Origin: Bacillota bacterium
Lineage (GTDB): Bacteria; Bacillota; Limnochordia; Darwinibacteriales; DTU012
Direction: 5' to 3'
Assembly (NCBI GenBank): GCA_012837335.1
Contig: DURM01000055.1
Coordinates: forward strand, 1-64,000
Length of the DNA: 64,000 nucleotides
Notes under the pieces: generated by a model
The model's input: the letters and a program-made list of their open reading frames with translations, nothing else
Database searches by the model: none
Told to the model about the DNA's origin: nothing
Program-made: the position numbers and the translations under genes
Shown here: piece after piece, positions 51,560 through 60,477 of the stretch
How positions within the stretch are numbered: position 1 is the first letter of the stretch
Layout of the letters: each line of letters starts with the position of its first letter

Positions 51560-52738
51560 TCAGCGATAGGTCACCAGATTTTCTACCGAACTTTGAATGC
51601 GCTTAACAGCATTTAACACAACCGACTGGGGACAGCCGATGTTCATCCGGAAAAAGCCGCTTCCCTCTTTCCCGAAACTGAGTCCGCTTGAAAGAGCAAT
51701 CCGGCCGTGATCAACCAGTGTCTGCAAAATCTTGTGGTGTTCTATGTTTAAACTGCGGAAATCCAACCATAACAGGTAAGTGCCTTCCGGCTGCCTGACC
51801 CTGATCCCGTGAAATCCGTTGAGAGCTGCAACTGCCAAATCAAAGTTAGACTGCAGCAATTCCAACACCTCATCCAGCCACGGACCGCCATACTGATAAG
51901 CTGCAGTAAACGCGGTCAGAGCAAAGATATTTCCTGAGGTTAAAAAACACCGTTTGAGGGCTTGATCAAATTCTCGCTTCAGCTGAGGATTGGGGATAAC
52001 CGCGGCGGCATTGTGCAGTCCGGCAATGTTAAAAGTTTTGCTCGGTGCCAAAAGTGCCACCGTCTGCTCAGCGTATGCGGGCAGAGCAGCCATGGAAACA
52101 AACCGATGAGGAGGCAGCACCAAATCGCCCCAAATCTCATCGCTGACAAGGGTTACACCGTATTCCCGACAGAGATCCCCCAGCCTGGTCAATTCAGGCT
52201 CAGTCCACACTCGGCCAACAGGATTATGGGGACTGCACAGGATCATCAGCTTCACACCTCGCGCAAACTTCTCCTCTAAATCCTCATAATCCATACGGTA
52301 ATAACCATCTTCTTCAACCAGCGAGCTTTCAATAAGGTTCCGACCATTTCTGGTTACCACCTGAAAAAACGGCCGATACACCGGGGTTTGAATTAGAACC
52401 TGATCGCCTGGGTCTGTAAATGTGGTGACACACAGAGCCAAAGCCGGAACCACTCCTGGTGTGTCGCAGACCCATTCCCGCTCAATCTTCCAGCTGTGGC
52501 GGTTATTGAGCCAATCAATAAACGCTTGGTAGTATTGATCTGGCCTAAATGTATAGCCGTAAACCGGATGTTCAGCTCGCTCCCTCACTGCTGCCGTAAC
52601 TTCAGGCGGAGAAGGCAGATCCATGTCGGCAACCCAGAGGGGCAGCAGATCATCCCTGCCGTAAACTTGAGCTAAACCGTCCCATTTTTCGCAGTTTGTA
52701 CCGCGCCGCTCGATTAAAGTTGAGAAATCACTGTTCAA
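51560..52738 (-). CDS. PatB/MalY-type PLP enzyme (cystathionine beta-lyase-like)
   Basis: Fold-I PLP enzyme of the MalY/PatB subgroup, typically a C-S beta-lyase producing pyruvate, ammonia and thiol from cystathionine or cysteine conjugates. Family motifs are FSTLIERRGTNCEKWD near the start, WVADMDLPSPP, the aminotransferase segments CSPHNPVGRVW and SDEIWGDL, and the PLP-lysine segment APSKTFNIAGL. The start is placed at TTG 52738, which gives the usual family N-terminus; AAGGAG lies 12 bases upstream and the ATG at 52765 lies before that site. Overlaps the MscS-type gene by 11 bases. The substrate could be a peptide-derived thiol brought in by the adjacent transporter. Confidence 0.9.
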   Translation of the reverse strand: MNSDFSTLIERRGTNCEKWDGLAQVYGRDDLLPLWVADMDLPSPPEVTAAVRERAEHPVYGYTFRPDQYYQAFIDWLNNRHSWKIEREWVCDTPGVVPALALCVTTFTDPGDQVLIQTPVYRPFFQVVTRNGRNLIESSLVEEDGYYRMDYEDLEEKFARGVKLMILCSPHNPVGRVWTEPELTRLGDLCREYGVTLVSDEIWGDLVLPPHRFVSMAALPAYAEQTVALLAPSKTFNIAGLHNAAAVIPNPQLKREFDQALKRCFLTSGNIFALTAFTAAYQYGGPWLDEVLELLQSNFDLAVAALNGFHGIRVRQPEGTYLLWLDFRSLNIEHHKILQTLVDHGRIALSSGLSFGKEGSGFFRMNIGCPQSVVLNAVKRIQSSVENLVTYR

Positions 52739-53966
52739 GGTGGACTTCAGCTCCTTTACTCTCATCGAATCTGGTCATCAGCTGCTGCAGATCATATCCG
52801 GTAGGATCTTGAGCTACTCTTAGGCCAAACTCCGGAAGCACTGCCAGCACATGATCAAAAACGTCAGCCTGAATACCTTCATAAACTGCCCAGGCCGTGT
52901 TATTCGTAAACACGTAGATTTCGAGAGGGATGCCGTCTCTTGTGGGCTGCAGCTGCCGCACCAAGAACGTCAATTCCTGATGGATTCCGGGATGATTGCG
53001 CAGATATGCTGACACATAAGCGCGAAATGTACCTAAATTAGTCATGCGGCGGCCGTTTACCACCACACTGTCATCAATATTGTGCTCTTTATTGTACTCA
53101 GCGATCTCTTGCTGCTTCTGCTCAATATAATCCCGCAGCACCTGAATCTTCTTAAACTTCTCGATCATCTCATCCGTTAAAAACCTGACGCTGGTCTGGT
53201 CGATTAAGATTGAACGCTTAATGCGGCGCCCGCCCGATTCATACATGCCCCGCCAGTTAACGAACGAGCTGGCAACAAGCTTATGGGTGGGAATTGTCGT
53301 GATGGTTTTATCCCAGTTCTGGACTTTAACATGGTGCAGACCAATTTCGATTACAAATCCATCGGCGTCAAAGTCGGGAGCATCAAGCCAATCCCCGATC
53401 CTCAGCAGATCATTGCTGTTAATCCTTAAACTGGCAACAAAACCAAGGATGGTATCCTGGAAAATCAGCATCAATACTGCAGTGATTGCCCCAAGACCAG
53501 ATAGAAAAATCCACGGTGACTGGCCGATTAAAATACTGATGGCTAAAACACCGGCTGCCAGGAAAATAAAGAGCTTGAAAACCTGAACATAAGTAGTAAT
53601 CGGTCGGCGGCGGGATATTTCATACGAATTATAGATAATAAGTGCACCGGATAACAGCTTGTCAACAAACTTGACTAAAATAAAGATAACCCAAATCGTA
53701 ATAAACCGCTGACCCACTTCAGTAATCGCCGGGATGTAGGTAATACCCTGATACAGAATCACCGCCGGTACCAAAAGCGGCAGATCATCAAATACTCCAT
53801 GCTCAAACAAGCGATCATCCCAATTAAAAGGTGTCTGCTTTGACAGGAACTTAACGAAGCGCATCATATAGCGTTTGGTGAATCGATACAGGATTGTGCT
53901 GACAATCAGCGTAAGACAGATCAGCAGCAGGTCCTTAAGCAGCGGATATTGATCCAGAAAAGCCAT
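52728..53966 (-). CDS. MscS-family mechanosensitive ion channel (YbdG-like)
   Basis: A 412-residue membrane channel that opens on membrane tension. Four or five N-terminal helices (10-195) lead into the MscS core with GAITAVLMLIFQDTILGFVASLRI and NDLLRIGDWLDAP, followed by the soluble alpha/beta domain (YVSAYLRNHPGIHQELTFLVRQLQPTRDGIPLEIYVFT). Insert and domain arrangement suit the YbdG/MscM-like type. ATG at 53966 follows GGGAGGGG. It is 38 bases after the last permease gene and may share the TetR-controlled transcript. Confidence 0.93.
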   Translation of the reverse strand: MAFLDQYPLLKDLLLICLTLIVSTILYRFTKRYMMRFVKFLSKQTPFNWDDRLFEHGVFDDLPLLVPAVILYQGITYIPAITEVGQRFITIWVIFILVKFVDKLLSGALIIYNSYEISRRRPITTYVQVFKLFIFLAAGVLAISILIGQSPWIFLSGLGAITAVLMLIFQDTILGFVASLRINSNDLLRIGDWLDAPDFDADGFVIEIGLHHVKVQNWDKTITTIPTHKLVASSFVNWRGMYESGGRRIKRSILIDQTSVRFLTDEMIEKFKKIQVLRDYIEQKQQEIAEYNKEHNIDDSVVVNGRRMTNLGTFRAYVSAYLRNHPGIHQELTFLVRQLQPTRDGIPLEIYVFTNNTAWAVYEGIQADVFDHVLAVLPEFGLRVAQDPTGYDLQQLMTRFDESKGAEVHLEQ

Positions 53967-54004
53967 GCAAATCCCCTCCCGTTCACACAATTCAACCTCG
54001 ATTA

Positions 54005-54802
54005 TCAATTTCCCTTTGTTTTTAAGCCATCTGCTAAGAGGTTTAACCCCAGCACGATCAGAGCGATTGCTAAACCTGGAAATACGACAGTCCACGGCGC
54101 TAATGAGCCGAAGGACTGAGCCTCCTTCAGCATCCGGCCCCAGCTGGGAAGCGGCGGCTGCACGCCGACCCCTAAGTAACTTAATGATGCTTCTGAAAGC
54201 AGAGCTCCAGCAAAACTGGCGGTAGCCTGCACTAGAATCAGCCGCGAGCAGTTGGGCAGAATGTGCCGAAACATAATCCGAAAATCAGATGCGCCTACAG
54301 CGCGAGCCGCCTGGACATACTCGAATTTGCTCTGCTGCAAAAAGGCAGCCCTGGTGATTTTCATAAATACAGGAATATTGGCAACGGCAATTGCCGCTAA
54401 AACCGTATTCTCTCCCGGACCAAAAACTGCTACTGCAAGCAGAGCCAAGAGAATGCTGGGGAAAGCATAAAACACTTCCGCTAACCGCATCATCAGCTCA
54501 TCAAACCAGCGGCCATAAAACCCAGCAGCCGCTCCCAAAATCACACCGATCACCATCCCGAGTCCCACCGAAAGCAACCCGATAACCAAGGATGTCTGCC
54601 CCCCAGTCATCACTCGGCTTAGGACATCCCTGCCGAACTGATCAGCTCCCAGCCAGTTAGCTCGTGAGGGCGGCTGAAAGCGATTGATAATCTTAATTTC
54701 AGTCGGATCATAGGGAGTATAAAAGAAACTGATAATAGTTGGAATAAGTACGATCACAATAAAAAAACTACCGATGACCAATGGTAGATTGACTTTCCGC
54801 AT
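54005..54802 (-). CDS. ABC transporter permease, DppC/OppC type
   Basis: Membrane subunit of a peptide/nickel-type ABC importer (265 residues, six helices). It opens with a helix, then WLGADQFGRDVLSRVM, the periplasmic loop typical of DppC, and has the EAA cytoplasmic loop QAARAVGASDFRIMFRHILPN. ATG at 54802 follows AGGAGG by six bases. Lies 10 bases after the DppB-type gene. Confidence 0.93.
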   Translation of the reverse strand: MRKVNLPLVIGSFFIVIVLIPTIISFFYTPYDPTEIKIINRFQPPSRANWLGADQFGRDVLSRVMTGGQTSLVIGLLSVGLGMVIGVILGAAAGFYGRWFDELMMRLAEVFYAFPSILLALLAVAVFGPGENTVLAAIAVANIPVFMKITRAAFLQQSKFEYVQAARAVGASDFRIMFRHILPNCSRLILVQATASFAGALLSEASLSYLGVGVQPPLPSWGRMLKEAQSFGSLAPWTVVFPGLAIALIVLGLNLLADGLKTKGN

Positions 54803-54812
54803 AGATATCCTC

Positions 54813-55730
54813 CTAGTCAAACCGCAGGCGGGGATCCAAAACCAAAAGCAGCAGGTCAAAACTGAAGTTAACGATGAGAATCAGAGCCGCGGAGACTAAA
54901 ACCAAACCCTGAACTAAGGGCAGGTCTCGCTGCAGCGCCGCATTAAGCAGCAGCTGACCAAGTCCGGGAAGGCCGAAAACCTGCTCAATCACCAGCGTTC
55001 CCCCTAGAAGCTGGGTCAAATGCACTCCCGCAACGGAGAAGATGCTGATAGCCGCGTTTTTTAACGCGTGTTTGTAGAGAACGACTCGCTGAGATAGACC
55101 TTTTCCATGGGCAGTGCGGATATAGTCCTGGCGCATAGCGTTAATCATGCTGGTTCGCACCACCCGCGTCAAGATCGCTGCCCGGGGAATTGCCAAGGCC
55201 AACGCCGGCAGAACAAGACTGCTGATCGACGTGTAGCCAGCCGGCGGCAGCCAGTTCAGCCTTACAGCAAAGATGTTGATCAGCATAATTCCCAGCCAGA
55301 AAGCGGGCAGAGCCATGCCCAGCTGAGTTAAGATCAAGCTGATGATTTCTAACACCGTTCCCTGCCGCACCGCACAGCCAATTCCTAATGGAATGCTGAT
55401 TACCAGCGAAATACTTACCGCCAGCAGTGCCAGAGTTATGGAGATTGGGAGCGCATCCCTAATTAAACCGGCAATATCAACGCTGTAGCGGATCGACTTG
55501 CCCAGATCTCCGGTAAAGACACCTTTTAACCAATTTATGTAGCGCACTGCCACCGGCTGATTAAGGCCCAGCTCCTCTCTTAGAGATTCGAGCCGGGCCG
55601 GATCGCCTTCAGTGCCGAGAATCAGCACCGCCGGATCGCTGGGGAGGACATTGACGGTGAAGAAAGTGATCACACTGATCAGCACTAGAGTAATTACTAA
55701 ACTGATTAATTTCTGCATCACATACTTCAC
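54813..55730 (-). CDS. ABC transporter permease, DppB/OppB type
   Basis: Membrane subunit partner of the gene below (305 residues, six helices). DppB hallmarks include RLESLREELGLNQPVAVRYINWLKG near residue 50, SITLALLAVSISLVISIPLGI, and the EAA-type loop YIRTAHGKGLSQRVVLYKHALKN. GTG start with GGAGG. Lies 21 bases after the binding-protein gene. No ATPase genes follow. Confidence 0.93.
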   Translation of the reverse strand: MKYVMQKLISLVITLVLISVITFFTVNVLPSDPAVLILGTEGDPARLESLREELGLNQPVAVRYINWLKGVFTGDLGKSIRYSVDIAGLIRDALPISITLALLAVSISLVISIPLGIGCAVRQGTVLEIISLILTQLGMALPAFWLGIMLINIFAVRLNWLPPAGYTSISSLVLPALALAIPRAAILTRVVRTSMINAMRQDYIRTAHGKGLSQRVVLYKHALKNAAISIFSVAGVHLTQLLGGTLVIEQVFGLPGLGQLLLNAALQRDLPLVQGLVLVSAALILIVNFSFDLLLLVLDPRLRFD

Positions 55731-55751
55731 TTAAAGTCCTCCCTGTAGTCT

Positions 55752-57239
55752 TTATCTGTACAGCGCTGCCAGATCTACCACATAAACCGGATAGCTGTGC
55801 CATCCTTTAATATCTGCATCCATGACATTAAGCTGATGCGGATCCATAATAAACACTCCGGCAACCTGCTCAGTCATAATCGCTTGAGCTTGCTGGTAAA
55901 TCTCACTGCGTGTTTCTGCCGCTGCGCTGACGCCCTGGTTAATCAGCTGATCAAACTCAGGGCTGTTAAAGTTGGTGAAGTTTCTGGAGTTGCCGCTTAC
56001 ATAGCGATTTAAGATACTGTGGGGATCCAGCTTCCCGGTTAAGCCCACAATCGAGAGCTCATAGTCCCGCTGGGTGTACACCTGCTCCAGCCAGGTGCCC
56101 CACTCAATAATCTCGATTTTAACATCGATACCCACCCTGCGGAGCTGATCGGCAATAATCTCTCCGGTCTGCACATGGAGCGGATACGCCGACGGCAGCG
56201 TCATCGTTAACTGCAGCTTGCTGTAACCCGCGTCCTTAAGCAGGGCCACCGCCCGATCAGGATCATAGGGCAGAATCTTATTTGAATCAAAGTTGTAAAA
56301 TGCGGGCATTGCCGGACTGAGGCCGGTGTAAATCGGCTCTGCCTGACCCCAAGCTGCGCCAATCACAATTTCGTCACGATTGATGGCCATGGCAATCGCC
56401 TGTCGCACCCGCACATCACCCAACACGGGATGATCATTATTGACCGCCAGCAGCTGTACCAGATTCATCGGGTCAGCGTGAACCTTAATCCCCGGAATGC
56501 CATCTACTAGGTGGAGGAAAGCCGCTTCAAGACGGGGGATCAGATCCACATTACCGGTTCGCAGGCTCGCTACAGCGCTGTTATAATCGGGAATAACCCG
56601 AAAATACACTTCGCTGAAGTATGGAGTTTGGCCTGACCAGTGCTGATCAAAGCGAGACAGCTTGATGTACTGATTCGGCCGCCATTCCACTAACTGATAC
56701 GGGCCAGTGCCGATTGGCTTATTATCCAGGCCTTCTGCATCCTTAGGATAAACAGCGGCAGCGAGCTCGGTAAGTTCATAGATCAGCGGCGAGTATGGCT
56801 CTGACAGTTCAACAATCACACGATCCTCGCCATCAGCGTAAACCGCGCTGATAGCCGTGTAATTACTGGCTCTCTGACTGATTTCCGGATCCCGAGCCCG
56901 GTTAAGGGCGTTAACCACATCGGCAGCAGTCACTTTCTGGCCATTGTGGAAATAAGCCTCTCTTAAATAAAAGGTATAGACCGTTTGAGTAGAGTCAATT
57001 TCCCACTCGCTGGCCAAAGCTCCGGTAATCTGCCCGTCCGGAGTGCTTTTGACCAGTCCCTCGTAAATATTAAAAGCAATTTCTGCGGTAGCAGCGGCAA
57101 CGGAACGAGTCGGATCAAAATTGTCCGGATCCGTCGGCACCGCAATATTTAGTACTTCATCGGCAGCAAACGCCGGTACACTAACACCTATAACAACAAA
57201 CAGCAGCAATCCTGCTGCAATCAATCTAGCTAATTTCAT
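55752..57239 (-). CDS. ABC transporter substrate-binding protein, family 5 (peptide/nickel type), non-lipoprotein
   Basis: A 495-residue periplasmic-type binding protein (SBP family 5: DppA/OppA/NikA). Recognised by DPDNFDPTRSVAAATAEIAFNIYEGLV near the start and NGQKVTAADVVNALNRARDP. The signal peptide (1-25, VPAFA-ADE) has no cysteine, so this is not a lipoprotein. Monoderm Firmicutes normally tether such proteins as lipoproteins; a soluble one suggests a true periplasm. ATG overlaps the TetR stop as ATGA. Likely ligand: oligopeptide or related compound. Confidence 0.92.
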   Translation of the reverse strand: MKLARLIAAGLLLFVVIGVSVPAFAADEVLNIAVPTDPDNFDPTRSVAAATAEIAFNIYEGLVKSTPDGQITGALASEWEIDSTQTVYTFYLREAYFHNGQKVTAADVVNALNRARDPEISQRASNYTAISAVYADGEDRVIVELSEPYSPLIYELTELAAAVYPKDAEGLDNKPIGTGPYQLVEWRPNQYIKLSRFDQHWSGQTPYFSEVYFRVIPDYNSAVASLRTGNVDLIPRLEAAFLHLVDGIPGIKVHADPMNLVQLLAVNNDHPVLGDVRVRQAIAMAINRDEIVIGAAWGQAEPIYTGLSPAMPAFYNFDSNKILPYDPDRAVALLKDAGYSKLQLTMTLPSAYPLHVQTGEIIADQLRRVGIDVKIEIIEWGTWLEQVYTQRDYELSIVGLTGKLDPHSILNRYVSGNSRNFTNFNSPEFDQLINQGVSAAAETRSEIYQQAQAIMTEQVAGVFIMDPHQLNVMDADIKGWHSYPVYVVDLAALYR

Positions 57240-57862
57240 CGCGGCTGCTCCTTTCTTTTCTGCAAACCTAAAGCCAAAACATCCAGGACTGAATCAATGA
57301 AGTTTAAATGCTCTGTTTTATCCGCTTCGGACAGTGCCAAAAAATTATCGATCAGCTCCTTGCCGACAGAGTGATAAACAAAAAACGCGGCTTCCTGATC
57401 AATGTTCGGGTCGACCTGACCCTGATCAATTGCCTGCTTCATCATACTGAGAAAATCGTTAGCCCTCAGCTCACGGCTCGCCCTCACTTCCTCCTCAAAC
57501 TCTGCGCAGTAATCCCAATAGTGGTTGATAATCTTATGGTAAAGAGGATACTCTTGGGCAAAGAGAAATGAGCGGCGGTAGTACCGCTTCAGCGTGGCGA
57601 AGAAATCATCAGCATCAGTAAATACGTCCTTGAGAAACAGTCTTTTCTGCTCATAAGCGAGATTAAGTATGTAAAGATACAGCTCCCGCTTGTTCTCAAA
57701 GTATTGGTACATGCTGCCCTTGGCAATTCCGGCTTTCGCCACAATTTTACTCAAAGACGCCGAATCGTATGGTGATGCGGCAAACTCATCAACAGCTGCG
57801 GCGATAATCGCCTCCTGCTTTGCTTTCGGCAGGTTTAGAAAAGTATCAGTCGGCAGCTTCAA
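57236..57862 (-). CDS. TetR/AcrR-family transcriptional regulator
   Basis: A regulator of about 208 residues with an N-terminal HTH (FLNLPKAKQEAIIAAAVDEFA, then SLSKIVAKAGIAKGSMYQYFENKRELYLYIL) and an all-helical ligand domain. It precedes and overlaps the binding-protein gene, so it presumably controls its own operon. Start uncertain: AGGAGG (57870-57865) is followed by GTG at 57865, TTG at 57862 and, at the ideal 8-base spacing, CTG at 57856. The GTG at 57892 inside the operator lacks a ribosome binding site. I give TTG as a compromise. Confidence 0.88.
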   Translation of the reverse strand: MKLPTDTFLNLPKAKQEAIIAAAVDEFAASPYDSASLSKIVAKAGIAKGSMYQYFENKRELYLYILNLAYEQKRLFLKDVFTDADDFFATLKRYYRRSFLFAQEYPLYHKIINHYWDYCAEFEEEVRASRELRANDFLSMMKQAIDQGQVDPNIDQEAAFFVYHSVGKELIDNFLALSEADKTEHLNFIDSVLDVLALGLQKRKEQPR

Positions 57863-57876
57863 CACCTCCTGACTAT

Positions 57877-57892
57877 GTGACCACCCGGTCAC
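57877..57892. promoter_or_regulatory. Palindromic operator of the TetR-controlled operon
   Basis: GTGACC-ACCC-GGTCAC is a perfect inverted repeat with 6-bp arms and a 4-bp spacer. It lies between the -10 box (57904-57909) and the TetR ribosome binding site, covering the likely transcription start, as expected for TetR-family autorepression. Confidence 0.65.
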
Positions 57893-57903
57893 CTTACAAA
57901 AAT

Positions 57904-57932
57904 AGTATACGCCGGCTGCCAAATAAAAGCAA
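57904..57932 (-). promoter_or_regulatory. Promoter of the TetR-transporter operon
   Basis: On the minus strand TATACT (57909-57904) is preceded, 17 bp upstream, by TTGCTT (57932-57927), which matches the -35 consensus only in TTG. The region between also forms an imperfect GCCGG stem-loop that may terminate the upstream chromate transporter genes. Confidence 0.45.
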
Positions 57933-57952
57933 CCGGCTTCATCATCTTTTAA

Positions 57953-58504
57953 CTAAAATATAACTAAACCAAGAATACCAGCTCCGATAATAATCTTGAT
58001 CGGATCAACTTTGTACTTAGTGATCAGAACAAACACGATCAGCGCTATGATTACACTAGCATAGTCAAACGACGCCAAGGTTAGCTCTTCAATTCCTTGG
58101 GGGAAAATCACGGTGGCCGCTATAAACCAGGCTGCGGACAAAATCAAACCTGCGACTACCGGTCTGATTCCCGCGAAAATACTGCGGGTAAGGGGATGCT
58201 CCCGATGCTTCTCTAAAACCTGCGATAAAGCCAGAATAATCAGCAGCGATGGCAGGATAATTGCGGTAGTGGTAACAATGGAACCGAAAACTCCCGCAAC
58301 TCGGTAGCCAATAAAAGTCGCTGCGTTAATGGAAATCGGCCCGGGAGTCATTTCCGCAATGGCAATAATATCAATAAATTCCTGCTGAGTAATCCACTGA
58401 TTCAATTCGATTTCCTGCTGCATCAAGGGCAGCATCGCATATCCGCCGCCGACAGTGAAAAACCCGATTCGAAAAAATCTCCACAACAGCTCCAAATAGA
58501 TCAC
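57953..58504 (-). CDS. chrA: Chromate transporter, short-chain half (second of pair)
   Basis: CHR-family membrane protein of 183 residues, with six predicted helices. It starts with the family motif FRIGFFTVGGGYAMLPLMQQE and has ISINAATFIGYRVAG and PSLLIIL. Short-chain CHR proteins act in pairs as heterodimers exporting chromate or importing sulfate-like anions; true substrate unknown. GTG start overlapping the partner stop as GTGA, with GGGAGG upstream. Confidence 0.93.
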   Translation of the reverse strand: MIYLELLWRFFRIGFFTVGGGYAMLPLMQQEIELNQWITQQEFIDIIAIAEMTPGPISINAATFIGYRVAGVFGSIVTTTAIILPSLLIILALSQVLEKHREHPLTRSIFAGIRPVVAGLILSAAWFIAATVIFPQGIEELTLASFDYASVIIALIVFVLITKYKVDPIKIIIGAGILGLVIF

Positions 58505-59079
58505 GATTTATCCTCCCCCGCTTCTAATGCACCTTTCTTCCGCGGCAGAAAGTAAAAAATAACAATCCCTGCCAGTGCTCCAACCAAGATTACCCAGGCT
58601 GCGTGAATTTCAGTAAACAAACTAATTCCTAGGGAAACAGCCGCGAATCCAACTGCCGTTAAATTGCGAACGCTCGAGCGGGCAATTCTAACCGCAGCTG
58701 CGGCCACCAACCCTGCAACAGCTGCCCGGATGCCGGCAAATGCCGCCATCACACTCTCGCTGCCCTTCAGTTTAGCAAAGGAAACAGCGATTGCCAAAAT
58801 GACCAGCAGCGATGGAAGCACAACACCAACTGCTGACACAACCGCGCCGCTGACTCCGCCTAAACGATACCCCAAAAAAATAGCTGAATTTATCGCTATC
58901 GCACCCGGCAGCGACTGAGACAATGCAAAAATGTCTAAAATTTCTTCCTGGGTGGACCACTGTCTGCGATCGATCACTTCTTTTTCAATCAGGGGCAGCA
59001 TCGCATATCCACCGCCGAAAGTGAAGAGCCCGATCTTAAACCAGGACGTAAATAGTTCTCTGAATAATTTCCAATTCAC
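58501..59079 (-). CDS. chrA: Chromate transporter, short-chain half (first of pair)
   Basis: Partner of the gene below (192 residues). Motifs are FKIGLFTFGGGYAMLPLIEKE, QSLPGAIAINSAIFLGYRLGG and PSLLVIL. GTG at 59079 is chosen because GAGGTG precedes it; the longer frame up to 59184 has no ribosome binding site. The two halves are similar to each other, as expected from gene duplication, and are coupled by a 4-base overlap. Confidence 0.92.
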   Translation of the reverse strand: MNWKLFRELFTSWFKIGLFTFGGGYAMLPLIEKEVIDRRQWSTQEEILDIFALSQSLPGAIAINSAIFLGYRLGGVSGAVVSAVGVVLPSLLVILAIAVSFAKLKGSESVMAAFAGIRAAVAGLVAAAAVRIARSSVRNLTAVGFAAVSLGISLFTEIHAAWVILVGALAGIVIFYFLPRKKGALEAGEDKS

Positions 59080-59235
59080 ATCATCACCTCGTAAAACATT
59101 TAGTGCCACAGCTAAACATACTTCGCGTCTAGCAGGCCAAATCCTCCCCTTGGATTTAGGTCTTTCCACGGTTTCCCAATTCATGATATACTAAGCACAG
59201 ATCTAGTTTCAAGGTAATAGGGAGGATTTACGAAC

Positions 59236-60426
59236 GTGAGCATGGTTTTTAAAGTAAATCTTTACTCGCTCCTGATCAGCATCACATCAGCAGCTGAATT
59301 AACCGAACTGGCAGTTGCAGATCACAGCCAGCGGGTAGCCTACATCACTCTCAATATTGGACAAGCTATCGGTATGCCGGAAAAAGATTTGCAGAAACTT
59401 GTCATGGGAGCGCTGCTTCATGATATCGGGATTTCCAGCAGCCGCGAAAAGCTGAAGCTGGCTGACTTGAATGTTGATGGCAAAAGTATTGTTGCCCACT
59501 GCCAGCGGGGAGCTGAACTACTAAAGCGCAGCAGATTACTCGCGGAATACGCTCCTATTGTCTATGAACACCACAGCGCTTGGACTGAGCAGCCAGATAT
59601 CTACAGTCCCATTATTCACCTGAGCGACCGAACTGAAATTGTCATTGATAAGAACAAGTATATTCTCTGGCAGCATTACGATATTTTAAGGCGAATTGAA
59701 AGATACAGCGGCCGGATCTTTGATCCTGAGCTGGTGGACGTTTTGCGGCACCTAACCTCAAAACCCAGCTTCTGGCTCGATCTTGCCACCGATCGCTATA
59801 AAAAAGTAATCGCTGAATTTACCAGCGATCAGGTCACCTTTTTAACCTTCGATGAATTAGAAAGCATCGCTTTCATTTACGCAGAAATAATCGACGATAA
59901 AAGTCCATTTACGTTTACCCACTCCCGTGGAGTGTGCGAAATGGCGTTGGCTATCGGCGCTAAAGCAGGTTTCAGTGATGATGAACTCCGGCTCTTAAAG
60001 ATCGCAGCCCTGCTCCATGATTTAGGAAAACTGGCTATTCCCGATGAAATCCTCGACTATCCGGATCAGCTTACCCATGAGCAAATGCTCTATATGCAGC
60101 AGCACACTTACCACACCTACCATCTCTTGGACAGCTTGGGACCGGAAGCCCGGCAGATCCGCAACTGGGCTGCTTTCCACCACGAAAAGCTTGATGGAAG
60201 CGGATATCCATTCGGGCTCAATCACACTCAGCTGGATACCGGAGCGCGGATCATGGCGGTTGCCGATATCTCCCAAGCACTACAGGAAAATCGGCCTTAC
60301 CGCAAAAAACTGCCGCAGGAGACTATCAACCGGATCCTGATGTCGCTGGTCCGCGATGGCAAAATTGATGAAGACTTGACTCATTTAGCAATTGAAATAA
60401 TGACGCAAAAACTCACCATTGAGTAA
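59236..60426 (+). CDS. Tandem HD-domain protein, C-terminal HD-GYP
   Basis: A 396-residue cytoplasmic protein with two HD domains. The first (20-135) has HD (LLHDIGIS) but reads YEHHSAW in place of the HHE-GYP stretch, so its active site is only partly kept. The second (210-390) has HSRGV, LLHDLGKLAIPDEIL, HHEKLDGSGYPFGL and MAVADI, the full HD-GYP set expected of a cyclic-di-GMP phosphodiesterase. There is no receiver or membrane domain. GTG start at 59236, ten bases after GGAGG. Divergent from the chromate transporter genes. Confidence 0.9.
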   Translation: MSMVFKVNLYSLLISITSAAELTELAVADHSQRVAYITLNIGQAIGMPEKDLQKLVMGALLHDIGISSSREKLKLADLNVDGKSIVAHCQRGAELLKRSRLLAEYAPIVYEHHSAWTEQPDIYSPIIHLSDRTEIVIDKNKYILWQHYDILRRIERYSGRIFDPELVDVLRHLTSKPSFWLDLATDRYKKVIAEFTSDQVTFLTFDELESIAFIYAEIIDDKSPFTFTHSRGVCEMALAIGAKAGFSDDELRLLKIAALLHDLGKLAIPDEILDYPDQLTHEQMLYMQQHTYHTYHLLDSLGPEARQIRNWAAFHHEKLDGSGYPFGLNHTQLDTGARIMAVADISQALQENRPYRKKLPQETINRILMSLVRDGKIDEDLTHLAIEIMTQKLTIE

Positions 60427-60438
60427 TCCGAAACTACT

Positions 60439-60477
60439 GCTCTGTGTTCCAAGCTCGAGGAACTCAGAGCTTATTTT
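60439..60477 (+). terminator. Intrinsic terminator of the HD-GYP gene
   Basis: A 12-bp stem with one mismatch (60439-60450 with 60459-60470, GCTCTGtGTTCC / GGAAcTCAGAGC) and an 8-base loop is followed by TTATTTTT. It overlaps the end of the convergent gene at 60464-60874. Confidence 0.8.
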
